Positions 9,560-18,259 are shown, counted from the stretch's first letter. The stretch is 64,000 nucleotides of DNA from Anaerolineae bacterium (GCA_021463865.1 JAJTXY010000003.1:1-64000); one strand, 5' to 3'. A program made the numbers and translations. The notes: generated from the letters alone by a model not told the origin.

Positions 9560-10555
9560 CTATTTCACGACAGGGATGTCATACTGTTTGATGCCCGCTG
9601 GCAAACCGACATAGGGTGAGTAAACCCAGCCCTGTACGCCCTGATAGCTGATGTAATACCATGCGCCGTTGTTGTTGCGACCCAACACCGTGAAATCGGC
9701 ATCTTGAGGCAGCAAGCCAATAATTTCGGCGCGGCTGGTTGCGCCATTCCGAATATTCAATTCTGCAAAAGCTACCCCCGCGACACCCGTGAACAAGTCA
9801 CTTTGGGGTTGATCGGTAACAGGCACAGTCGAAAGCGTCCCACTGACGGCGATAAAGCGTTTCGACACCCAACCCGTGCGACCATCTTTGAGGTCAATCA
9901 ACAGCCATGATTCGTCATTGGTCTTGCCCAGAATCGGGAAGCGTTGATAGAGGAAAATCTGCGCGATACGGGTAAATTGCAGGCCGGGGCCACTGCGGAC
10001 ATTCAAAATATCCGCGCCAACATTGGCAATCGGGCCAGCCGGAACGGGGGTAATGGTCGCTTGCAAGGCTGGACGAGCCGCACTCACAGGCTCCCAATCT
10101 AGCGAGACACCCGCGAAGCCACCCGCGTCATAATATTCAACCCGCAGATTATGATCGCCACCCTTGAGGGTTTTCTGCACACTGTAGATGGTAAAATCAC
10201 CTTTCGGCTGCCACTGATCAATCACCAATTCATCATCTACCCACAGCCGGATACCATCATCTGCCCCTGCCGAAAACTGCCATTGACCGCTTTCAAAGGT
10301 AAACGTCCCTGTCCAGCGGGCTGAAAATTGATCAGCGGGCAGCAGTGTGTCGGGGCTGTTGGAAGCCCAGTTGAAGTTTAGATTGCGTTCGTTACGGGTG
10401 ACGATGGGGCTGCCTAGTAATTCAGTGTTGTCGAAATAGGTCGCACGCCAAGGAGTGGTTAAATTTGCTTGACTGTCACTCGGTTTGACCAATAATCCAA
10501 AAAGGAAGGCTACTACTAGTAGGCCTGAGAGGATAAATGCTGTCCATTTTTGCAT
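9560..10555 (-). CDS. Exported PA14-domain protein with two bacterial SH3 domains
   Basis: The 331-residue protein starts with a short basic end and a hydrophobic segment (about 4-23), so it is secreted or membrane-anchored. A PA14-type beta-sandwich follows (about 35-155; ATYFDNTELLGSP, FSAGADDGIRLWVDD, YYDAGGFAGVSL), a fold that usually binds carbohydrate. Two SH3b domains come after it (about 175-240 with LNVRSGPGLQFTRIA and GWVSKRF; about 255-322 with LNIRNGATSRAEIIG and GWVYSPYVGLP), which commonly bind cell-wall peptides. A surface glycan- or wall-binding role is likely; no catalytic domain is visible. The start ATG has AAGGAT upstream. The gene is divergent from the tail-tube-like gene. 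Confidence 0.85.
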   Translation of the reverse strand: MQKWTAFILSGLLVVAFLFGLLVKPSDSQANLTTPWRATYFDNTELLGSPIVTRNERNLNFNWASNSPDTLLPADQFSARWTGTFTFESGQWQFSAGADDGIRLWVDDELVIDQWQPKGDFTIYSVQKTLKGGDHNLRVEYYDAGGFAGVSLDWEPVSAARPALQATITPVPAGPIANVGADILNVRSGPGLQFTRIAQIFLYQRFPILGKTNDESWLLIDLKDGRTGWVSKRFIAVSGTLSTVPVTDQPQSDLFTGVAGVAFAELNIRNGATSRAEIIGLLPQDADFTVLGRNNNGAWYYISYQGVQGWVYSPYVGLPAGIKQYDIPVVK

Positions 10556-10771
10556 GTGACGTATCCTTAAGTTTTAGTTCCCAAAAGCAGCGCCATTATT
10601 TGCGATGAATGCTGTAGTCATGATGTCAACCTTGACCATATTTTGAGAATACATCGGCACAAACTAAAGCGCAAGTCTTGTCAGGTATGAACCCGCCAAG
10701 AGCAGGGCAACATTATAGCGTACAAAATTCTAACCACAAGTATTCAATCGGCTAACTTATACAAATGTTGT
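10556..10771. other. Intergenic region between divergent genes
   Basis: About 300 bases separate two divergent starts. Apart from the rightward promoter listed next, I see no ORF, repeat or strong hairpin. A TTGACA on the minus strand (plus-strand 10624-10629) lacks a matching -10 at normal spacing. Confidence 0.5.
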
Positions 10772-10801
10772 TTGTCGGTGATCGTCAGCCTAGTGTATAC
10801 T
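10772..10801 (+). promoter_or_regulatory. Sigma-70-type promoter of tail-tube-like gene
   Basis: TTGTCG (10772-10777), an 18-base spacer and TATACT (10796-10801). The predicted start is about 50 bases before the ATG at 10860, which has AGGAG seven bases upstream. The same TATACT hexamer appears in other promoters in this window. Confidence 0.6.
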
Positions 10802-10859
10802 CCCTAGATGGTCAGGGTAGAATTCAGGCAAAAAGTCGCTAATTTTTAGGAGCATAATC

Positions 10860-11459
10860 ATGACGGATCAATATCAAGGGTATACACCACCACCCGGTCA
10901 ACAGTATCCGCAGCAGCAGTATCCACAACAACCCGAATACCAACAGCAGCAGCCCCAGTATTACCAACAACCTGCGGCCCAACATCAGCCTGCCCCACAA
11001 ACCGAGTTCTATCAGCAGCAAGCGGTTGGTAGCACGGCGGGTATTTCCAGCGTAGATAGTCTGTCCTCCAATGAATTTGTGGTCGAGATTGATGGTGAAC
11101 GTGCCAGTGGCATTTTTGCGGTCGCTGGCCTCAGTTCATATAGCTTGAAAATGGAAGAGGGCAAACCCGTCGGCATGGATTTCCCAGCCATTGTTGTCAC
11201 CAAGATGGTACAGCAAGATTCCAATTTGGCGTTTAATCGCTGGACACGCGAAACGGTTGCGGCACGCGGAACACGGCTACCTACCCGCACGGTAGCGATT
11301 ATTGCGATGGATGAGGGCGTCGAGACCCGCCGCTGGATTTATCACAAGGCATGGATTAGCAATATCCGCTTCTCCGATTTTGATACCGCGCTGGATTTTC
11401 TGATCGAAGAGAAAATCACCATTCAGCACGGCGGGGTCGAGGAAGTCTGGACGCGCTAA
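10860..11459 (+). CDS. Orphan phage tail-tube (gp19)-like protein with Gln/Pro/Tyr-rich N-terminus
   Basis: The 199-residue protein has two parts. Residues 1-60 are low complexity and rich in Gln, Pro and Tyr. Residues about 70-199 resemble the T4 gp19 / contractile-system tail-tube family: NEFVVEIDGERASGIFAVAGLSSYS at the start, a WTRETVAARG segment in the middle, YHKAWISNIRFSD, and an end of the ITIQHGGVEEVW type. No sheath, baseplate, ATPase or other phage gene is nearby, so it is not part of a visible tail module. It may be a domesticated tube-fold protein that assembles on its own; function is unknown. It has its own promoter and a good ribosome site. Confidence 0.55.
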   Translation: MTDQYQGYTPPPGQQYPQQQYPQQPEYQQQQPQYYQQPAAQHQPAPQTEFYQQQAVGSTAGISSVDSLSSNEFVVEIDGERASGIFAVAGLSSYSLKMEEGKPVGMDFPAIVVTKMVQQDSNLAFNRWTRETVAARGTRLPTRTVAIIAMDEGVETRRWIYHKAWISNIRFSDFDTALDFLIEEKITIQHGGVEEVWTR

Positions 11460-11557
11460 ATTTCTGAACGCCGCGACCAATCACTATATGAACGGGGGCA
11501 GGGTGTCAACCACACAACACTCAAGCCCCGTTTTGCTTTAATTATGAGGATGTACTG

Positions 11558-12448
11558 ATGCCTGCAAAACGATCTATCTATCTTCTCGTGGCAATTGCCG
11601 TAATGCTGATAGGAGCATCCTTAAGTGCCTGCGAAGCTCCGGCCACACCAACCCCTACCGAACCCATTATGCAACCGAGCAAAACCATTGACCCCATTTT
11701 GCCTACCGAGCGCCAAGATGTGTCAGTAGGCCGCAGCGACCCAACGAGTGCTGCACTTGCCAGTGAAGGTGAACCCAGTCAACCTGCCCAAACCCCAACC
11801 CCGCTGCCGACTTTGGATGTTTTGCCGCTCCAAGCCGTTGCAGAGGACGGCACAGTGCTGCAATTTGTTTTTTATGCCGGACGGTCACCACAAGCACCGA
11901 TTATCCTGCTGCTGCACGATGATGAAAAAGATGGTGAGGAGTGGGCGAATTTTGCCATCCCACTCCAAGCATTGGGCTATAACGTGTTTGTCCCGGATCA
12001 ACGTGGCTATGGGAACAGCGGCGGTTCAGTAGATTGGGCATTGGCCGTCAATGATGTGCAGGCTACCGCCAGTTCGGTTGTGCGGTTGGGGCTGGTTTCA
12101 GCTAATCCTATTGCCATAATTGGTGCAGGCACAGGGGCAAACTTGGCAGTAGTGGCCTGTGCCGAAATGACAAACTGTGTCACGGTGATTGCCTTAAGTC
12201 CTCAACCCAGTGCAACCAGTCTGGCAATGAATACCTCGGCGTTGGGTAATCGTAGCCTGCTTATCATCAGCGCCGATGATGATGAAATTGGCACAGCAGT
12301 GGCAGAGCAATTAAATAGTAGTTTTGGAGGAGATCATTTCTGGCAACGTTACAGCGGTGGTGGACGGGGAACTAGCCTGTTGATGAATCAACCGGAACTC
12401 CCACAGCGCATGGCTGAATGGATACAAGCCCGCCTCGCACTTCCGTAG
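11558..12448 (+). CDS. Lipoprotein with alpha/beta-hydrolase fold, catalytic residues missing
   Basis: The 296-residue protein begins with a lipoprotein signal (basic end, hydrophobic core, LSAC with Cys25), then a Thr/Pro-rich linker to about residue 90. The rest follows an alpha/beta-hydrolase pattern: ILLLHDDEKDGEEW, NVFVPDQRGYGNSGG and AIIGAGTGANLAVV. At the nucleophile elbow the usual G-x-S-x-G reads GAGTG, so the serine is Gly, and the expected C-terminal His is absent (SGGGRGTSLL). It therefore probably does not hydrolyse esters and may be a binding or scaffold protein on the outer face of the membrane. An SD-like GAGG precedes the ATG. Confidence 0.75.
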   Translation: MPAKRSIYLLVAIAVMLIGASLSACEAPATPTPTEPIMQPSKTIDPILPTERQDVSVGRSDPTSAALASEGEPSQPAQTPTPLPTLDVLPLQAVAEDGTVLQFVFYAGRSPQAPIILLLHDDEKDGEEWANFAIPLQALGYNVFVPDQRGYGNSGGSVDWALAVNDVQATASSVVRLGLVSANPIAIIGAGTGANLAVVACAEMTNCVTVIALSPQPSATSLAMNTSALGNRSLLIISADDDEIGTAVAEQLNSSFGGDHFWQRYSGGGRGTSLLMNQPELPQRMAEWIQARLALP

Positions 12449-12489
12449 AAAACAGAAAACCCCGGTGTGTTTAAGTATTGACCGGGGTT
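12446..12489 (-). terminator. Intrinsic terminator downstream of tRNA-Asn
   Basis: A nine-base perfect stem, AACCCCGGT (12458-12466) with ACCGGGGTT (12481-12489). Read on the minus strand it is followed by TTTTCTGTTTTC, whereas there is no T run on the plus strand. It lies 42 bases beyond the tRNA 3' end and so fits the tRNA transcript. Confidence 0.75.
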
Positions 12490-12530
12490 CCTGCCAGAAT
12501 TTTTTAAGAAAATCTAATTTTTAAAACAAG

Positions 12531-12602
12531 CTCCTGAGGAGGGACTCGAACCTTCAACCCATCGGTTAACAGCCGATTGCTCTGCCATTGAGCTACTCAG
12601 GA
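12531..12602 (-). tRNA. tRNA-Asn (GUU)
   Basis: Read on the minus strand the 72-base sequence folds as a cloverleaf: acceptor TCCTGAG/CTCAGGA, D-stem GCTC/GAGC, anticodon stem ATCGG/CCGAT around loop CTGTTAA with anticodon GTT, variable loop GGGTT, and T-loop TTCGAGT. The discriminator is G. CCA is not encoded. The T-stem GAAGG/CCCTC has one A-C mismatch at its third pair. If the AspRS upstream is non-discriminating, this tRNA would be one of its substrates. Confidence 0.95.
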
Positions 12603-12624
12603 ATATCAAACTATGCTATGGGAA

Positions 12625-12653
12625 AAGATACCAGAACGAATTAGGGCTGTCAA
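12625..12653 (-). promoter_or_regulatory. Promoter of tRNA-Asn
   Basis: On the minus strand: perfect TTGACA (12653-12648), 17-base spacer, TATCTT (12630-12625) preceded by TGG, an extended -10. The predicted start is about 15-20 bases before the mature tRNA 5' end. This is one of the strongest promoter matches in the window. Confidence 0.8.
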
Positions 12654-12686
12654 GAGTTTTTTGAGATGATCCGTTGTTAAATCAAT

Positions 12687-12716
12687 CGAAAAGAGCCGAG
12701 ATAAGGGCCCTTTTCG
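12687..12716 (-). terminator. Hairpin terminator of the DUF2917-like gene
   Basis: CGAAAAG-A-GCC pairs with GGC-C-CTTTTCG around an eight-base loop; on the minus strand the 3' arm ends in TTTTCG and a T/A-rich stretch. It lies about 30 bases beyond the stop of the 12748-13035 gene. Confidence 0.5.
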
Positions 12717-12747
12717 GATAATTGCAGGTAAGTTGGAAGACGGTCAT

Positions 12748-13035
12748 TTATTTCAGCGCATAGGTTACAGGTTTGCCCCCCAATGACGACACACAAACCG
12801 GAAACCGATCTTTGCCGGTGGTGAGCACGCAGTAATCACCCGCTTTGACCACGTAATCTTCACCATTCATCGTTACCCATGCCGCCCCATCAATAACCAC
12901 CAACTGCTGCGAATCAGCCTCAATAAAGGCATTTTGGTGAGGTTTTAGCTCAACTAATTCAACCACCAATTCCATCTCGGATGTGGTTAAATTGAAGGGC
13001 ATGGAACGGAATTGGGCGCGATTTTGCAGTGTCAT
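12748..13035 (-). CDS. Small DUF2917-like beta-barrel protein
   Basis: The longer frame back to 13197 is not supported; the ATG at 13035 (MTLQNRAQF...) has AAAGGATCC a suitable distance upstream and gives 95 residues. The body alternates short beta strands: FIEADSQQLVVIDGAAWVT, then NGEDYVVKAGDYCVL, then KPVTYALK. The pattern G-x-x-W-[VL]-T followed by G-D is that of the DUF2917 group, a cupin-like small domain of unknown role. It has no signal peptide or membrane segment. It is divergent from the solute-binding protein gene. Confidence 0.6.
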   Translation of the reverse strand: MTLQNRAQFRSMPFNLTTSEMELVVELVELKPHQNAFIEADSQQLVVIDGAAWVTMNGEDYVVKAGDYCVLTTGKDRFPVCVSSLGGKPVTYALK

Positions 13036-13232
13036 GATCTTGGATCCTTTACCCATCTCATTTGGCGTACATTCTTTATGTCGGAGATGGTCAGCGAAAG
13101 AATGCCTTGTCAGTCCTATCCCCCTAAATACTGGGAGCTTTATTGGGCAAGGCGACCCTTTATCAGAAAAGACCACAGCATATCCATGCTGAACCATATA
13201 TAATTAGGGCCGATTCAAGGAGTTTATAAGGC

Positions 13233-14519
13233 ATGGGCAAAAAACACTTTCCCCTTATCCTATTGGTCTTTTTTCTTCTGATCGGGACAATACCGAGCTA
13301 TGGGCAGGGCAGTCGCGTTCGGTTTGTTTCTACCCAATTTAATACAGCTGAAGAAGGTGTTAAATTCCGCGAAATCTTGGCGGGTTATGGCGATGTCGAA
13401 TTCATTGGTCAGGAAGAAATTCCCTTATTGAATATGATGGACGCCGAAGCCGCGATGGGTGAAGGCACGATTGATGTGGTGGGGGCACTACATGGCACAT
13501 TCCCCACCCTCGCTGAAAATGAGTATCTGACCAACCTCAGCGGTCTACTGCGTGAGATTGATACCGAAAATGATGTCATTGACGATTTTGAAGAATTTGG
13601 TCAGTTGGGCACGGCTAATAATCAATACTATATTCCTTGGATGTTGGCGACCTTCCTGATGGCGGCCAATGTCAAAGCCCTACCCTATCTGCCAGATGGC
13701 GCGGATATCAACGCCCTGACATGGGAGCAGTTGGCGGAATGGGGACAAAATATCTACGCGGCGACAGGTGAGGCCCAAATTGGCTTCCCGGTAGATGGCT
13801 TGATGCATCGTTTTGTTCAGGGGTATTTATATCCTTCTTTTACGGGCGGCATGGTTACAGGTTTTCGTAGTCCCGAAGCTGTCAGCATGTTTGAATTCGT
13901 GCGTGACGACCTTTGGCCGTATGTAGACCCGGATTCGCTCACCTATAGCTTTATGCACGAACCGCTGCTTTCGGGTGACGTATGGATTGCGTTTGACCAT
14001 GTGGCGCGGTTGGTAGATGCGTTTCAGCAGCGGCCCGATGAATTTGTGGCCTTCCCAGCACCAGCCGGGCCAGCGGGTCGCGCTTATATGGGGATTATCG
14101 TGGGGCTGGCAATTCCCCAAAATGCGCCTAATCCAGACGGGGCGGAAGATTTGATCCGCTATTTGCTGTCCCCAGAAGTACAAGGCCAAATATTAACAGA
14201 ATTAGGCTTTTTCCCCGTCATCAATAATCTCAATTTCACCAGTCTGCCCGAAGGGATTGTTAAAGAAGCCACTGCGGTCAGCATCATGAGCAGCGCCCCC
14301 GATACTATTGCAGGATTATCACCTGTCGGCTTGGGAGATCGGGCTAATGATGTCAATCAAATTTACCGCGATACCTTCTTGCGAATTGTGATTGATGGGG
14401 AGGATATTCAGACGGTGCTCATTGAAGGCACTGCCGAATTACAGGCTATCTTAAATGAAACAGGCACTCCCTGTTGGTTGCCCGACCCCTCCAGTTTTGG
14501 GGCATGTCAGATTGAATAA
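13233..14519 (+). CDS. Extracellular solute-binding protein (family 1 type), orphan
   Basis: The 428-residue protein has a cleavable-type signal (KKHFPLILLVFFLLIGTIPSYGQ) and the layout of an ABC-importer binding protein of the sugar/extracellular family 1 class: LTWEQLAEWGQNIY, a GDVWIAFDHVARL segment, PAPAGPAGRAYMGIIVGLAIP and a C-terminal AEDLIRYLLSPEVQGQ motif. There is no lipobox, so it may be released or held by other means. No permease or ATPase lies next to it; the following gene is a beta-CASP nuclease. AAGGAG lies upstream of the ATG, and a TATAAT at 13199-13204 may be the -10 element. Substrate unknown. Confidence 0.8.
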   Translation: MGKKHFPLILLVFFLLIGTIPSYGQGSRVRFVSTQFNTAEEGVKFREILAGYGDVEFIGQEEIPLLNMMDAEAAMGEGTIDVVGALHGTFPTLAENEYLTNLSGLLREIDTENDVIDDFEEFGQLGTANNQYYIPWMLATFLMAANVKALPYLPDGADINALTWEQLAEWGQNIYAATGEAQIGFPVDGLMHRFVQGYLYPSFTGGMVTGFRSPEAVSMFEFVRDDLWPYVDPDSLTYSFMHEPLLSGDVWIAFDHVARLVDAFQQRPDEFVAFPAPAGPAGRAYMGIIVGLAIPQNAPNPDGAEDLIRYLLSPEVQGQILTELGFFPVINNLNFTSLPEGIVKEATAVSIMSSAPDTIAGLSPVGLGDRANDVNQIYRDTFLRIVIDGEDIQTVLIEGTAELQAILNETGTPCWLPDPSSFGACQIE

Positions 14520-14540
14520 CAACGGAAAGAATCATAGACG

Positions 14541-17480
14541 ATGAAGTTAACCTTTTTAGGCGGCGCGGATGAAGTCGGCGCCAGCAGCACTTTAATCGAA
14601 ATCTCCGGCAAACGTTTATTGGTAGACGCTGGGATTCGAATTTCCAGTAGGTCAACGCGCGGCATTGAAAGCGATCAACTGCCGGATTTGCGCCAAATCA
14701 GCGAGGCAGGTGGGCCGGACTATCTGCTTGTTACCCATGCCCACACCGACCATACTGGCGCACTGCCCCTGATTTTGGAGCAGTATCCGCATGTCCCAGT
14801 CATCGCCACAGCCCCAACCCTCGCATTGGTGCGGGTGCTACAAGCCGACGCGCAGATGATTATGAAAAATCGGCATGAGGAAGAAGGCGAACTGCCCCTG
14901 TTTGATGAAATCGCCGTCCAACGCTTACTCGATGCGTTTCAACTGGTCGAATTTCGCCAACCTGTGCGCTTGGGTGACGGTCTACAAGTGACCTATCATC
15001 CGGCGGGGCATATCCTCGGCGCGGCGACACTGGTGATTGAAAGCGATGAGGGTATCCTCACCATGTCTGGCGACCTTTCGATGACTTCCCAACGAGCCGT
15101 CGTCAAGGCCAATCTGCCGCGTGTCAAAAGCGACTTTTTGGTATTAGAAAGCACCTACGGCGGCAAACTCCACGCCAATCGTTCAGCGGAAGAAAAACGC
15201 CTGATTGAAACCCTCAAGGGTGTTGTCGAGCGGGGTGGCAAAGCCATTATCCCGGCGTTTGCATTGGGACGTGCCCAAGAAGTGCTGCAAATCTTGTTGA
15301 ACTTTCGAGATGAAATTGACGCACCAGTGTGGGCCGATGGCATGGTGCGTTCGGTCTGCCGCAGCTATAACCAATTTCGTGACCTGCTACCAGAAAAAAC
15401 GGTCAAATTGGCAGGTGAGGAAGACTTATTTTTCCGCAAAAATGTCAAAGCCGTGCAAAGCCCCGTCCAGCGAGAAGAAATCGCCCGTTCTGAAGGGCCG
15501 GCAATTATCGTGGCAAGCAGTGGGATGCTGACAGGTGGACCATCGGCGGCGTTTGTGCGCTGGTTAGCGGATGATGAACGCAACGCCATTTTCCTGACTG
15601 GGTATCAAGATGAAGAATCACCGGGGCGCTTTGTGCAGCGCATGGTCAAAGAGCGCCAAGAGGGGCAGGAAGTCACACTGCGAATTGATGATGCTTCGGT
15701 TCAATTGCGCTGTGAAATCGGCACCTATTCGCTGTCGGCCCATGCGGATGATTCCGAGTTATTGACGATTGCCGATTCGTTAGGGGCAGAACACGTCGCG
15801 CTGGTACACGGCGACCCCGGCGCACGCAGCACCCTCGCCGCCCATTTACGCGAACGGGGCAAGCATGTCCATATGCCCGTTTCTGGTCGCAGCATCGAAA
15901 TGAAATTCGCGGCACGGCCTTGGGCCTTGGGGGCATTGAAAAAAGGTGGGGAAGCCCGTCCGCTTAATCCGGCCCTGTTATGGGAATCCCTCAAGGAATC
16001 CGCAGGGAGCTATTTTAGTTCACGTGAACTCGCCATCGCATGGTGGGGGGATGAAAACCGAGCCAGTGAAGCAAACGCCATTTTGGAAACCGATGGGGTC
16101 TATTTTGCGGCGGATTGGCGGCGCACCCATACCTACAAAGTTCGCAGTGAGGAGCAGGTCAAACGCACCCAACGCCAGCGTGCGATTATGGCAGCCTATC
16201 CCGACATTGTGGGCAAAATTGTGGTGCTGCGTGATGTCAATGGCAAACCGCGTGTGGGCATTGTGGAAGAAGCCGCGATTGATTCTTTTAAGGCGACGGC
16301 TCTCAAAGCAAAGGGGCGCAATTACCCCGGTGATGCCTTGCTGTGGGTGATCGGCAAAATGGATGATGCGCCGAAAATGGAGGGCAAGGGGCGGATTGCG
16401 ACGCTGAATGCCATGCTGCAACAAGCCGAAGCTATCCGCGATAAGCTTTTGCCATTTGATAAACGCCAAACGCTGGTACGGGCCGCCCAACCGATTGACC
16501 CAACGACGCTTGTCCCCACCCATTTACCAGAAGATGTCCACCCGATGACGGCACTACTGGCGGTAGTGTTATCACTGGCGAAGGATGGGGCAAACAATGT
16601 TGAAGGCAAGTTGCTGCCCTTGCAAGCGCAGGCCGAAGAACCGATGGAAATGAACATCGCCCGCAAGACGGCTGTGGCGGCATTTCCACCGGAGGCCCGT
16701 CTGCGAAAAGCAGGCATGGATACCCTACGCAAGCAGTTGACGCTCTATTTCGATTTCCCCAATCGCGCCACCGAACTCTACAATGAGCAGGTGGAAATGC
16801 TGGCGGAACTGACAAAATGGGAAGTCGTCATTTCGCCGGATGTCAATCAACAAGCCCTCGGCACGGCCCTGATTGAACTACTGCCCCTCGGCGCACAGAT
16901 TGTCAAAGGGCCATCGTTTTTTATTGACAAGGGCGAGGTCGGCGCGGAAATCAGTGGATTAAGCGACCCGGCGGCCTTGATACAGACCTATGAAAATCTG
17001 ACGGGGTTCCGCTTGCTGCTGAATGCCAAAGGGGATAATAATGCCCAAGTTGCCAATATCGGCACAAGCAAGTCACCCGCCAGCAATACTCAAATGGAAA
17101 TCAACGCGGCGTATAAGGTACTTAAAGAGGCCCTTGAACCCTACGGCCTCTATAAAACCAGTCTCAAACAGGGGACGATTGTGTTATCGTTCACTTCGCC
17201 CCAAGTCGGCAGTCGCCATCTGGACACGATTCAACAGTTGGCCGAACAGACGGGTTACGAATTGACGATTCATCCTCACCCCAACCAAAATGCCATTTTG
17301 CAGGTCGCCCAACAGTTGGTACGCCAAGCGAATTTGGCAATCCGTAAAGGGCCAAGCATCCATGTAGATCGTGCTGAGGTGGCCTTCGCGGTGGCGGGTG
17401 AACCGGACGAACAAGATGTGACCCAAATCCAACAGGTTTTTGAAGAAATGACAGGGTATAAGTTGGTGATTACCGTATAG
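14541..17480 (+). CDS. Beta-CASP metallo-beta-lactamase-fold hydrolase with long C-terminal extension
   Basis: The first ~450 residues are a complete RNA-type MBL/beta-CASP nuclease core: THAHTDH (His66, His68, Asp70, His71), HPAGHILGAA, SGDLSM, the RNA-specificity segment IIVASSGMLTGGPS, YSLSAHADD and LVHGDPGA. A 530-residue extension follows. It holds a middle domain (about 475-600; SYFSSRELAIAWWG, YFAADWRRTHTYKVRS) and two copies of a ~105-residue domain (about 723-827 and 872-979) that share NQ-x-A-L/I, KGPS-[IF]-x-[IV]-D and an E-x-x-TG-[FY] ending. Usual family members are 450-550 residues, so 979 is exceptional. RNA or DNA cleavage is likely; the role of the extension is unknown. It lies 21 bases after the binding-protein gene and 11 before the hydrolase. 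Confidence 0.85.
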   Translation: MKLTFLGGADEVGASSTLIEISGKRLLVDAGIRISSRSTRGIESDQLPDLRQISEAGGPDYLLVTHAHTDHTGALPLILEQYPHVPVIATAPTLALVRVLQADAQMIMKNRHEEEGELPLFDEIAVQRLLDAFQLVEFRQPVRLGDGLQVTYHPAGHILGAATLVIESDEGILTMSGDLSMTSQRAVVKANLPRVKSDFLVLESTYGGKLHANRSAEEKRLIETLKGVVERGGKAIIPAFALGRAQEVLQILLNFRDEIDAPVWADGMVRSVCRSYNQFRDLLPEKTVKLAGEEDLFFRKNVKAVQSPVQREEIARSEGPAIIVASSGMLTGGPSAAFVRWLADDERNAIFLTGYQDEESPGRFVQRMVKERQEGQEVTLRIDDASVQLRCEIGTYSLSAHADDSELLTIADSLGAEHVALVHGDPGARSTLAAHLRERGKHVHMPVSGRSIEMKFAARPWALGALKKGGEARPLNPALLWESLKESAGSYFSSRELAIAWWGDENRASEANAILETDGVYFAADWRRTHTYKVRSEEQVKRTQRQRAIMAAYPDIVGKIVVLRDVNGKPRVGIVEEAAIDSFKATALKAKGRNYPGDALLWVIGKMDDAPKMEGKGRIATLNAMLQQAEAIRDKLLPFDKRQTLVRAAQPIDPTTLVPTHLPEDVHPMTALLAVVLSLAKDGANNVEGKLLPLQAQAEEPMEMNIARKTAVAAFPPEARLRKAGMDTLRKQLTLYFDFPNRATELYNEQVEMLAELTKWEVVISPDVNQQALGTALIELLPLGAQIVKGPSFFIDKGEVGAEISGLSDPAALIQTYENLTGFRLLLNAKGDNNAQVANIGTSKSPASNTQMEINAAYKVLKEALEPYGLYKTSLKQGTIVLSFTSPQVGSRHLDTIQQLAEQTGYELTIHPHPNQNAILQVAQQLVRQANLAIRKGPSIHVDRAEVAFAVAGEPDEQDVTQIQQVFEEMTGYKLVITV

Positions 17481-17491
17481 GAGAGGGCAAA

Positions 17492-18259
17492 ATGCCTTTT
17501 GTATCCACTCCCAATGGCAAGCTGTTTTACGCCGAAAAAAACGAACCCCTCTCGCCCTATCCGCCGCTGATTTTGGTGCATGGGGCGGGGGTTGACCACA
17601 GCGGTTGGGCAGCCGAGATTCGCCGCCTGACTGATATGCGTGTCTTGGCGGTGGATTTGCCGGGGCATGGTCAATCGGAAGGGGCGGGCTATCAAAGTGT
17701 CGTCGCCTATGCCGAAAGCATCAAAGCCTTGATGGATGCGCTCAAAATCGAAAAAGCCATCATCGCCGGACACAGCATGGGGGGTGCGATTGCCCAGACA
17801 ATGGCGGTTTCCATGCCCGCACGGGTGGCAGGGATTATTTTGGTCGGCACGGGGGCAAAACTAGGCGTCAATCCATCCCTACTCGAGACCATCAAGAACG
17901 ATTACCCCGCCGCCGCCGAATTGATTACCAAATGGGAATGGGCCAAAGAAACAGGCGATGACCTGCGCCGCATAGGTCGAAAACAACTGCTTGCTACCCC
18001 GTCCGCCATCACCTATGGTGATCTTGTAGCCTGCAACCTTTATGATTTGTCAGATGCCGTCGCCAAAATCCAAGCACCCACTCTGATTATTGGCGGGGGA
18101 GCAGATAAGATGACCCCATTTCCCTTGAGTGAGAGTTTGGCGGCGCAAATCCCGAACAGCACACTGGTCAAAATTGAGGGTGCAGGTCATAAAATGCCGA
18201 TGGAGCGTCCACAGGAAGTAGCACAAGCCATGACTCAGTGGATCGAGGCTTGTTTTTGA
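17492..18259 (+). CDS. Alpha/beta hydrolase
   Basis: This 255-residue cytoplasmic alpha/beta-hydrolase has an intact triad pattern: oxyanion region ILVHGAGVDHSGW, nucleophile elbow AGHSMGGAIAQ (Ser about 94), Asp in GGGADKMTP and His in GAGHKMPMERP. Length and motifs are those of the large esterase/lactonase/haloperoxidase-like group, so the substrate cannot be named. It starts 11 bases after the beta-CASP gene, with GGAG upstream of the ATG, and its TGA overlaps the next start by one base (TGATG), so these genes are probably one operon. Confidence 0.85.
   Translation: MPFVSTPNGKLFYAEKNEPLSPYPPLILVHGAGVDHSGWAAEIRRLTDMRVLAVDLPGHGQSEGAGYQSVVAYAESIKALMDALKIEKAIIAGHSMGGAIAQTMAVSMPARVAGIILVGTGAKLGVNPSLLETIKNDYPAAAELITKWEWAKETGDDLRRIGRKQLLATPSAITYGDLVACNLYDLSDAVAKIQAPTLIIGGGADKMTPFPLSESLAAQIPNSTLVKIEGAGHKMPMERPQEVAQAMTQWIEACF

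Noticed and set aside
10860-11459. Prophage or contractile injection locus
   Set aside because: Only one tail-like gene is present; no sheath, baseplate, capsid, integrase or AAA loader nearby.
13036-13197. N-terminal extension of the DUF2917-like gene
   Set aside because: The extra residues lack the domain pattern, and a clear ribosome site precedes the ATG at 13035.
16020-16523. 167-residue minus-strand frame inside the long beta-CASP gene
   Set aside because: Antisense shadow; the plus-strand protein continues through it without interruption.
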